Shown here in pieces: positions 1 through 6,193 of a stretch of 45,959 bases of DNA (positions are counted from its first letter, which is position 1; each line of letters opens with the position of its first letter). The position numbers were made by a program, and so were the translations under genes. Below the pieces are notes generated by a model, which did not search any database, was not told the origin of the DNA, and saw nothing but the letters and a program-made list of their open reading frames with translations. The DNA comes from an uncultured Faecalibacterium sp. (lineage in GTDB: Bacteria; Bacillota; Clostridia; Oscillospirales; Ruminococcaceae). Location: NCBI GenBank assembly GCA_944386015.1, contig CALWZK010000013.1, positions 1 to 45,959 on the forward strand. The letters are read 5' to 3'.

Positions 1-75
1 CCGCCACTCCTGCTGAATCCTAATATCCTACACTTGGGGCTTTTTTGTACTGTCCGCACAATTTGGATCAGTTCA
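1..75. mobile_element. IS3-like insertion sequence end (body lies left of window)
   Basis: Read on the minus strand from position 75 toward 1, the sequence starts TGAACTGATCC and has CGGACA about 20 bases in. This is the TGA...CC...GGACA layout typical of IS3-family terminal repeats. The right end of the window (from 45885) starts TGAACCGAACC, again with CGGACA at the same offset, then a GCCCC and GTGTAGGA block in both. The two copies point away from each other. No transposase is visible because the element continues outside the window. The family assignment is by eye. Confidence 0.55.
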
Positions 76-121
76 CCTGTCGTCAAGGCCGGGGGCTTTT
101 CTGCTGGGCGCCGGCTCCTGC

Positions 122-1897
122 TTACTGGAACCAGAAGCCCTTATAATCATACTTAAAGGTGCGGTAGCCCTGCATGGTGCACTCGTAGTCGTACTGGCGG
201 ATCAGGTTTCCCTCGGCGTCGTACTCCCCGAACACCATGGCAATGCCGCTGTTCACCGTCCAGTGGCCGGTGGCGGTGTTCAGGGTGGAGTTGGACACGA
301 TGCTGGAATAGGGCACCGGGAACGACTCCATCAGCTCCACCGTGCCGGCGTTGGTGTCAATCTTATAGACGTAGGTATAGCTGCTGTCCCCGCTGCTGCC
401 GTAGAGGTCGGTGCACACCCCCTCGGGCAGATCCGGCTCATAGTCATCCCGGGAGGAGATGGCCCAATAGTTGTTGTTGAACATCCGCAGATAGCAGACC
501 CCCTCTTCCTCGCCGGGGGCGTATTCCACGCAGTGCTGGCCATACTGCCAGGTGAAGTCGTTCACCGGCTCCAGGCAGTACTGTTCATATTCGGTGCCCT
601 CCCAGAAGTCGGGGTCGCCGCACATCCAGCTGATGGCGGGGGTGCTGTGGACATCCTTCACGCAGAGGATGGTGGAAGTCTCCCGGGAAGAGAGGATCAG
701 GCTGTCCGAATCCGCCAGATACTGGACGGTGTTCAGGTGAATCCAGTCCTGCTCCCCCGCCTGCCAGAAGAAGGGGTCGGTGCCCTTGATGGGCCGGGTC
801 TCGCTGTGATAATCCGCCATCAGGTCCTTGCAGTCCAGCAGCTGGGTGACCTCGCCGGTTTCCAGGTTGATTTCCAGCACCAGGTCTTCCACGTCCACGG
901 CGCCGGTTTTTTCGGCCAGCGCCACCACCGTGCCGTCCTGGCCGTAGTTGATGTCGTGGTGGAGCTCATAGTCCCCCAGGGAGTAGACCTGCTCCACCTC
1001 TCCCAGCCCGTTGATCCGGGCCAGCTTATTGGCCGACACACAGGTGACGATGTCATTGCCGCAGGTGAGGATGCGGTCCAGGCCGAACCCTTCCAGCACC
1101 ATCTCGTACCGCATGACGCCGCTGTTGTCGTAGAGGAAGCCATAGCCCAGATAGCCGTTGGTCCGCATCATGGTGAACAGGCCCTCGTCCTGGGTTTCGG
1201 TGCTGGTGCCGTCGGTGACCTCCAGCCTGGTGTCATAGCCGGAGTAGTTTTCGGGCATCTCGATGGTGAACCGCACCCGCTGGCGGATGTTCCCCCAGCT
1301 GCCCCGGACGGTCAGGGTCACCTCATTCACCTCGCCCGGCACCAGGCCGATGACCTGGAACTCGTGGCTGGTGGTGTAGGCCTGGCCCGAGCTGTCCTGG
1401 GCCGTGGCGGTGAAGTCGGGGATGTCCTCGTCCTCCACATGGATGGTGTATTCCACCCGGGTGGCCCGGTCGGTCTCAAAAGCGAGGTACAGCCCGTTGG
1501 AGCCGGTGCCGAAGGGGTTCAGCACTGCCAGAGGGGCGTCTGCCGACCAGGTGCGGCCATTCCGGCCCTTGTCCAGCGCGGCGCGGATTCGCTGCTGGAC
1601 GTCGGTGTCGTAGTAGGTAAAGCCTTCCTCGTCGATTTCCTCCGGCACCAGCTGGAGCACCGTGATGCTGGCCTCCACCGGGGCCTGGCGGATCTCCACT
1701 TTCTGGTCCTCATCCACGCCGATCAGGTCGCCCACGTCCACTTCCCAGCCGTCCCGGACCTCGGTCTCCTGGCTGGTGAACCATTTGCCCACCACCGGCG
1801 CCACCACCGGGAACAGGGCGGCGGCCAGCAGAATCACTGCCGCCAGCACCACCAGCGGAATCCATATACGTCGTTTTCGTTTTGACTTGGTTTTCAT
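122..1897 (-). CDS. aryl-sulfate sulfotransferase (ASST family), membrane anchored
   Basis: Probably transfers sulfate between aryl sulfate esters and phenolic acceptors outside the membrane. The ATG at 1897 is chosen because AAAGGA lies 10 bases upstream; an upstream in-frame TTG at 1963 has no good ribosome site. The 591-residue product starts with a Lys/Arg-rich stretch and one membrane segment (about residues 11-38), giving a signal anchor. A beta-rich N domain follows, then a propeller-like ASST domain. The catalytic set known from E. coli AssT can be matched: His313/314 in LHHDINY, His387 in DWIHLN, Arg405 in SSRET and His455 in GQHCVE. Several cysteines are present. The 3' end lies only 47 bases from an IS end and no clear terminator remains. 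The family call is firm; the substrate is unknown. Confidence 0.85.
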   Translation of the reverse strand: MKTKSKRKRRIWIPLVVLAAVILLAAALFPVVAPVVGKWFTSQETEVRDGWEVDVGDLIGVDEDQKVEIRQAPVEASITVLQLVPEEIDEEGFTYYDTDVQQRIRAALDKGRNGRTWSADAPLAVLNPFGTGSNGLYLAFETDRATRVEYTIHVEDEDIPDFTATAQDSSGQAYTTSHEFQVIGLVPGEVNEVTLTVRGSWGNIRQRVRFTIEMPENYSGYDTRLEVTDGTSTETQDEGLFTMMRTNGYLGYGFLYDNSGVMRYEMVLEGFGLDRILTCGNDIVTCVSANKLARINGLGEVEQVYSLGDYELHHDINYGQDGTVVALAEKTGAVDVEDLVLEINLETGEVTQLLDCKDLMADYHSETRPIKGTDPFFWQAGEQDWIHLNTVQYLADSDSLILSSRETSTILCVKDVHSTPAISWMCGDPDFWEGTEYEQYCLEPVNDFTWQYGQHCVEYAPGEEEGVCYLRMFNNNYWAISSRDDYEPDLPEGVCTDLYGSSGDSSYTYVYKIDTNAGTVELMESFPVPYSSIVSNSTLNTATGHWTVNSGIAMVFGEYDAEGNLIRQYDYECTMQGYRTFKYDYKGFWFQ

Positions 1898-1991
1898 CTG
1901 TCCACGATCCTTTCCGGATGGTTTCTTCCACAGGATTTCGTTTTCATTCAAAGCCCGCCCCAACGTCTTTTTTTCGGACCGGGCCAGATTC

Positions 1992-2000
1992 AGTATAACA
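1992..2000 (-). promoter_or_regulatory. extended -10 promoter of the sulfotransferase gene
   Basis: On the minus strand the sequence TGTTATACT forms a TGn-extended -10 box about 95 bases upstream of the chosen start. No good -35 is seen 17 bases further upstream, as is common for extended -10 promoters. Confidence 0.5.
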
Positions 2001-2301
2001 CTTCAGCCTCAAATGGGAATGGAAAATCTATGTTTTTTCTGTTGCATTTGCCACAAAAACCGCGTTGGATTTGTGAAACTTTCCCTGCTGCCCCCGTTTC
2101 CCCCGCCTGCTTCTCAGGTGGGGCGCCGTTTTTTCCCGCCGGCAGCATCCATCCGGCGCCGTTTTTGGGCTGCCTTTGCCGGGGCATATTTTATCCTCCC
2201 TTCTGCCGCCGGGTCTATGTGCAAAGTCGCCTTTTTCTGCCCCGCAAAACAAGATAGATTTGATAAAATTTTGTGAAAATTTATATTTCGACACAATATG
2301 A

Positions 2302-2330
2302 TTGCGCCAAAATATACTTCATGATATACT
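2302..2330 (+). promoter_or_regulatory. sigma-A type promoter of the coiled-coil protein gene
   Basis: TTGCGC (2302-2307) and TATACT (2325-2330) are separated by exactly 17 bases, in an A+T-rich stretch about 50 bases before the start codon. Confidence 0.75.
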
Positions 2331-2378
2331 CAGAGGACAGGAACCATTTTTTATTTTTTTATAGGGAGGAAAAACATT

Positions 2379-2720
2379 ATGCCCAGACCCAAGGGAAGCA
2401 AAAACAAAGTGAAAAATCTGAAGGGCCGCACCGCTGCGGATTATGCAGCCGCCCTGGCAGAAAAGAACGCTGAAAAGGACCAGCTGAACGGCGAAATCTC
2501 GGCCATCAACGCCCAGATTGCAGAGCTGAAGGATCAGCTGAAAGCCAAAAAGGCCGCTGTAAAATCCACCGACAAGGTGATTGCAAAACTGCAGGAAAAG
2601 CAGGCCGCCGAGGAAGCAAAAGAGACTCAGCAGGCCCACAAAGCCGAGATTGATTCGGCAGTTCAGAAACTCATCACCAGCGGCATCAGTGTTCAGGAAA
2701 TCCTGGAAAAACTGCAGTAA
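2379..2720 (+). CDS. small coiled-coil protein with AT-hook-like N terminus
   Basis: A 113-residue protein of unknown function, preceded by GGAGG nine bases before the ATG. The first ten residues, MPRPKGSKNK, resemble an AT-hook (PRxKGSKNK), which binds the minor groove of A+T-rich DNA. Residues about 20-90 are a charged, Ala/Lys/Glu-rich heptad pattern that should form a coiled coil, and the last 20 residues form a short amphipathic segment. It has its own strong promoter and a strong terminator, so it is a single-gene unit. A basic DNA-binding tip joined to an oligomerising coil suggests a nucleoid-associated or DNA-bridging protein. This is an inference; no named family was recognised. Confidence 0.8.
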   Translation: MPRPKGSKNKVKNLKGRTAADYAAALAEKNAEKDQLNGEISAINAQIAELKDQLKAKKAAVKSTDKVIAKLQEKQAAEEAKETQQAHKAEIDSAVQKLITSGISVQEILEKLQ

Positions 2721-2747
2721 CTTTCTTGATTTTTGATTTGTGCACAA

Positions 2748-2790
2748 CCGCTGCCGGGGGGCTGCATCCCCCTGACGGCGGGCTTTTTTT
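2748..2790 (+). terminator. rho-independent terminator
   Basis: A G+C-rich hairpin (CCGCTGCCGGGGG paired with CCCCCTGACGGCGG, with minor mismatches) is followed by seven T residues at 2784-2790. It ends the coiled-coil protein gene. Confidence 0.85.
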
Positions 2791-2795
2791 AAATC

Positions 2796-2838
2796 AAAAA
2801 ACCCGGGCCTTTTCCCAGAAGGAAAGGCCCGGGTTTTT
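2796..2838. terminator. bidirectional terminator hairpin
   Basis: AAAAACCCGGGCCTTTTCC pairs with GGAAAGGCCCGGGTTTTT around a CAGAA loop, giving A-run and T-run flanks on both strands. It can stop transcripts from the plus-strand gene at 2379 and the minus-strand gene at 2897. A second, T-less hairpin (CCGGTGTG...CACACCGG, 2850-2876) lies just beyond. Confidence 0.8.
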
Positions 2839-2896
2839 CATCACCCGCGCCGGTGTGGAAAGAAGGAACACACCGGCCGCGGCGGGAACTCTATCT

Positions 2897-3220
2897 TTAC
2901 TTCAGCTGGCTCCACTGGCTCTTGATGAACAGGCCGGTGATGACAGGCACCAGGGCCGAGCCCACCAGGGACATCAGGATGCTGACAGCCCCCAGCTCAG
3001 CGAAGTTCTGGCTGGCGCCCACCACAAAGGAGCCCACTGCGCACACGCACATGATGATGAAGCCCGCCTTGCGCCGGCCGAACAGCAGAATGCACAGGCC
3101 GATGATGGACACCACAGCGATGCCCACAGACAGCCAGCGGCCCTCGGACAGATTCAGGCCGGTGGTGCACACGCACAGCACCAGGGCAACCCACAGCCAG
3201 ATTTTAGATGCTTTGTTCAT
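2897..3220 (-). CDS. small multi-pass membrane protein, MarR-operon partner
   Basis: A 107-residue protein of unknown function. The start at 3220 (MNKASK) has AGGAGG nine bases upstream; a longer frame to 3247 has no site. Hydrophobicity suggests four membrane segments (about residues 6-25, 32-48, 52-72 and 75-98), with a basic GRRK loop after the second. It lies 57 bases downstream of the MarR regulator on the same strand with no terminator between, so it is probably co-transcribed and may be the regulated output of that repressor, for example a stress or permeability factor. No named family was recognised. Confidence 0.75.
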   Translation of the reverse strand: MNKASKIWLWVALVLCVCTTGLNLSEGRWLSVGIAVVSIIGLCILLFGRRKAGFIIMCVCAVGSFVVGASQNFAELGAVSILMSLVGSALVPVITGLFIKSQWSQLK

Positions 3221-3277
3221 GGAATTAATCCTCCTGTTGTTTTGCAATCAAACTCGATACGTACCGGGACAGGGCCC

Positions 3278-3742
3278 TCAGCCCTGCCCCCTGGATAATT
3301 TGCGGGAAGCCATGGCTTCTGCGGCCTCCCGGGGGAGCGGCCTGCTGTTCCGTGCCACCTTCTGCAGCAGGTCAAACAAGTTCTGGCGTTCCTCCCCGGA
3401 CAGGCCGTCCAGCCGCTGGTCGTCCCAGTCGAAAAAGACCTGGTGGCTGACGGCAAAGGCCTCCTGGCCCTTGTCGGTCAGGTGGAGCTGATAGCACCGG
3501 CCCACCTTTTCCTTGGTGAGGAACCCGTTGTCCACCAGTTTGGTGATGCAGCGCTGGGAGTGCCCCCAGTCCAGATGCAGGGTCTGGGTCAAGTCCGAAG
3601 GTGTGGCTCCCGGATGTTTGCCCACATAGATCAGGAAAAACAACAGCCCGAAATGCAGCCCCATTTTTTCCAGCTTTTCACTGGTATATGCGGTGAAATC
3701 CCGGTACAGAACGGATGAATAATAGGCGAGGGTGTTGAACAT
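3278..3742 (-). CDS. MarR-family transcriptional regulator
   Basis: A 154-residue winged-helix regulator. The N-terminal helix leads to a MarR-type DNA-binding domain (about residues 45-100: PSDLTQTLHL, then SQRCITKLVDNGFLTKEK and the wing), followed by a C-terminal dimerisation helix region. AAAGGAG lies seven bases before the ATG. The promoter region carries two TTGAC/GTCAA-type inverted repeats, one on the -35 and one just after the -10, so autorepression is very likely. The first gene after it is the small membrane protein at 2897, the likely co-regulated gene. The ligand is unknown. Confidence 0.88.
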   Translation of the reverse strand: MFNTLAYYSSVLYRDFTAYTSEKLEKMGLHFGLLFFLIYVGKHPGATPSDLTQTLHLDWGHSQRCITKLVDNGFLTKEKVGRCYQLHLTDKGQEAFAVSHQVFFDWDDQRLDGLSGEERQNLFDLLQKVARNSRPLPREAAEAMASRKLSRGQG

Positions 3743-3761
3743 GGGTGCGCTCCTTTCCTTT

Positions 3762-3804
3762 ACTTGACGAGATCAAGTATACAGGATTCATTTGACTTTG
3801 TCAA
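3762..3804 (-). promoter_or_regulatory. marR-type promoter with two operator palindromes
   Basis: On the minus strand a consensus TTGACA (3799-3804) and TATACT (3776-3781) are 17 bases apart. Palindrome one is TTGAC-N3-GTCAA (3792-3804), which covers the -35. Palindrome two is ACTTGA-N5-TCAAGT (3762-3778), which overlaps the -10 and the start region. The two share the TTGA/TCAA half site, as expected for an autorepressing MarR dimer. Confidence 0.85.
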
Positions 3805-3840
3805 GTAAAAAATCAAAAAAATTTTTCTGCGCCTTTTCGC

Positions 3841-3874
3841 AAAAAAGCCCCCGGGGCCCAAAAGCTCCGGGGGG
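3841..3874 (-). terminator. terminator of the Cys-rich protein gene
   Basis: On the minus strand CCCCCCGG pairs with CCGGGGG around a short loop and is followed by six T residues (A-run at 3841-3846). It lies 22 bases after the stop codon of the gene ending at 3896. Confidence 0.75.
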
Positions 3875-3895
3875 ATACGTCCTTTTTCTTTTGCC

Positions 3896-4285
3896 TTATG
3901 CCTCCGGCTCGGGCTGCTGGACCGGCGGCTGGATGCTGTCGCAGCCGGCGCAGATATCCTGGCTGGAAGCGCCGTTGCAGCTGATGCAGCTGTCGCCCAC
4001 GGTGGCCACCGCGCCGAAGGCCACCGGCACAGCCACGCAGATGTTCTGGCTGATGGTGAAGAAGCAGGAACCATTCTTCACCCCGTCGCAGGTCTCACGG
4101 CCGGGGGTGACGATGGGGTCGCCGCAGCACTTGGTGGTGGTGGAGCCCGCCTCAGCGAAGGGGGTCACCATCACAGGCACGCACACCGAGGCGGACTGGT
4201 AGCCCACCGCCGGGCAGGTCTGGATCTCGCCGTTCTCGACGGCCGCTGCAGCTGCTGCGGGCCGGACGTTGTTTTGATTGCACAT
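3896..4285 (-). CDS. conserved Cys-rich small protein, function unknown
   Basis: A 129-residue protein with ten or more cysteines spread in short motifs (QTCPAVGYQSASVCVPV, TKCCGDP, GSCFFTISQNICVAVPV, SCISC, ICAGC) and no membrane segment or signal peptide. Val/Thr-rich strands alternate with Cys turns, giving a beta-rich look reminiscent of clostridial coat or exosporium-type small proteins, though no family could be named. The only plausible start is the ATG at 4285, which has no clear Shine-Dalgarno sequence, so translation may be weak or the start unusual. A terminator follows directly, so it is monocistronic. Confidence 0.6.
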   Translation of the reverse strand: MCNQNNVRPAAAAAAVENGEIQTCPAVGYQSASVCVPVMVTPFAEAGSTTTKCCGDPIVTPGRETCDGVKNGSCFFTISQNICVAVPVAFGAVATVGDSCISCNGASSQDICAGCDSIQPPVQQPEPEA

Positions 4286-4360
4286 AAGGGAACAAGTTTG
4301 CTGTATCCTACGCCGCCCGGCGTCCAGGTGTTCCCCCCGCCCCGCCCTGACCTTTGCGCA

Positions 4361-4397
4361 AAAAGCAAAACCGCCCTCTCTGCTGTCAGAGAAGGCG
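4361..4397 (-). terminator. terminator after tRNA-Thr
   Basis: On the minus strand CGCCTTCTCTG pairs with CAGAGAGGGCG (one G-U) around an ACAG loop, followed by TTTTGCTTTTT. It sits ten bases after the tRNA 3' end. Confidence 0.85.
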
Positions 4398-4406
4398 TTT
4401 TTCAGA

Positions 4407-4482
<76 letters not shown>

Positions 4483-4497
4483 GCAACTGCGGGTTGT

Positions 4498-4526
4498 ATT
4501 ATAGCATACTCCCCACAGGTTTGCAA
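4498..4526 (-). promoter_or_regulatory. promoter of tRNA-Thr
   Basis: On the minus strand TTGCAA (4521-4526) and a perfect TATAAT (4498-4503) are separated by 17 bases, 15 bases before the tRNA. Confidence 0.85.
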
Positions 4527-4535
4527 GAGGGAATT

Positions 4536-5826
4536 TCAGGATTTTCTCAAATTTTCCCGTTTTTCTTTTTCCATGCCCCGGGGCAGCGACCCGTCGGGGG
4601 CCACTTCCAGAGACATCTGGGCCCGCTTGTCCCGCCGGTAATGGGTGGGGGTGAGGCCGGTGGCGCTCTTGAACATCTTGGTGAAGTAGTTGACGTCCAG
4701 GATGCCCACCTCCTCCGCCACCACCGCGATCCGGGCGTTGGTGGTCAGCAGCAGCCGGGCGGCGCGGTCCATCCGCCGGCCGCTGATATAGTCGGTGAGG
4801 GTCTGGCCCGTCTCCTGCTTGAAGACGCTGGACAGATAGCTGGGGCTGATATAGCACTGGGCCGCCAGGCTCTTGAGGGACAGGTCGGAATCCATGTGGA
4901 GGTTCACCTGGTTGATCACCTTCTGGATCAGGGGGCTGTACTGCCGCAGGGAATAGCGCTGGACATACAGGCAGTATTCCTTCACCATCCGCACCCGCAG
5001 CCGCTCCCCCTCCTCCATGCTGGTGAGGGCCTCGATCTCGATGGCAAACCGGGCCGAAATCTGGTCGATATAGTAGGGGTGGACGCTGGCCTGCTCGATG
5101 GCTTTCCGCAGCAGGCTGTTGAGGATGATGGAAAAGTTCTTGAAATCCCGCAGCAGGCTGTGAAGCCGCGGGGTCAGCTGGAACTGCCGGAACTTTTCAT
5201 AAGCCCCCAAAGCGGTGGCGGCGTCCCCCTTGGCCACCGCCTGGAGCATCTTGTTTTCGGCGGCGTACCGATCGGCCACCAGCTCGGCGGGCAGGTCTTC
5301 GGTGAAGGCGATGTCGCTGAAGCTCTCCAGCCCGGGGCGGAAATTCATGGGCATGAACTCCCGCCACTCCTCGGTTTTCAGTTCCCCCTCGGGGTACAAA
5401 AGGGATATCACCGCAAACAGGGTGCTCTTGATGGCAATGTCGTCGATCTGCCGCACCCGGTTGTGGTATTCCTCCACCACCCGCTGGGCCTTTTCGTCCA
5501 GATAGGTGCGGCACCAGGCGATGGATTCAGGGGGAGCGCGGCCCCTCGGCCCAGGGCCCCACACAGTACAGCACATTCTCTTCATCCGGCATCAGGAAAA
5601 AGGCAAACCGCAGCTCGAACACGCCCCGGGCAAACACCAGCGTCTGGGCCGGCACCTGGTGGAGCAGCATATCCCCAAACGCTTTCCAGTCAAAGGCCGG
5701 GTCCAGGGCCCGGCGCAGGCCATAGTCAAAATTCTCTATTCCGTCAAAAGGAGGCGTCATCTTGGTCAGACCCAAGTTCTGGGCGCTGGTCAGCTTCTCC
5801 AGTACACGGCTGAACTCAACGTTCAA
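4536..5826 (-). pseudogene. AraC-family transcriptional regulator, split by a 1-base frameshift
   Basis: Two overlapping reading frames together encode one AraC regulator of about 429 residues. The first part (5826-5527) is an N-terminal sensor region that ends PWAEGPRSP then TGA. The second continues in the next frame with PESIAWCRTYLDE, passes through a helical linker, and ends in a typical AraC double HTH (LAAQCYISPSYLSSVFKQE and YFTKMFKSATGLTPTHYR). The frames join if one C is removed from the CCCCC run at 5530-5534. The gene may be a true frameshift mutant, an assembly error, or use +1 recoding at CCC-TGA. The start is taken as TTG at 5826, with AGAGG eight bases upstream; a GTG at 5835 overlaps that site. 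It is divergent from the GH3 gene at 6194 and probably controlled it. Confidence 0.75.
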
Positions 5827-5914
5827 ACAAATCACCTCTTCTATTTTTCTTTTCTCTCTTCCTTTTTCTTCTCCGCCGGACCACCGGCCGCCTGCTCATA
5901 CAACTGTTGGATTC

Positions 5915-5923
5915 ATTATATCA
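5915..5923 (-). promoter_or_regulatory. extended -10 promoter of the araC-type gene
   Basis: On the minus strand TGATATAAT forms a TGn plus perfect TATAAT box about 90 bases before the start. No clear -35 is present. Confidence 0.6.
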
Positions 5924-6027
5924 TAAAACTTTACTGCCGAAAAGGGAAAGAGGGCCCAGGGCGGCCCTTTTGGCTGTGAATTTCTTCTGTTATTCACGAT
6001 TTCTTTGCCAAAAAAGTGTCAATTTCG

Positions 6028-6099
6028 GGCAGAATGAAAAAATTCTACGGATTCTGCCAAAAATAATTCTTTCCTTTCCCGCCCGGTTTATGCGATAAT
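6028..6099 (+). promoter_or_regulatory. activator-type promoter element upstream of GH3
   Basis: GGCAGAAT (6028-6035) and ATTCTGCC (6051-6058) are perfect inverted arms; inside them is AGAAT...ATTCTACGGA. An AAAAATAATTC block follows, then TGCGATAAT (6091-6099), an extended -10 with no proper -35. The same arrangement recurs before the GH2 gene at 9588. Inferred to be the binding site of an AraC-type activator. Confidence 0.6.
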
Positions 6100-6193
6100 A
6101 GATGTACTATTGGGGTGTGTCACCCACCGTCCGCCCGCCGGTTTTCCGCCGGTTCACCTGTGTATTCCTGGATTGATGAAGGAGGAAGGCTTC

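Larger units (their letters stand above)
1898..2378. other. intergenic region between divergent genes
   Basis: No convincing gene: short open frames here lack ribosome binding sites and coding-like composition. It holds the extended -10 promoter of the sulfotransferase (minus) and the promoter at 2302-2330 (plus). The right half is clearly more A+T-rich than the surrounding genes. GGCGCC-containing inverted repeats around 2117-2165 are weak and were not called as a terminator. Confidence 0.6.
5827..6193. other. divergent regulatory region between araC-type and GH3 genes
   Basis: No gene is seen in this 367-base stretch. It holds the minus-strand promoter (5915-5923), the shared upstream element and plus-strand promoter (6028-6099), and a leader of about 90 bases with a direct repeat of CGCCGGTT around 6135-6155 before the GH3 ribosome site. 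Confidence 0.6.

Noticed and set aside
2100-2170. Terminator built on the GGCGCC inverted repeats
   Set aside because: The loop would be about 30 bases and no convergent gene end needs it; both flanking genes start, not end, here.
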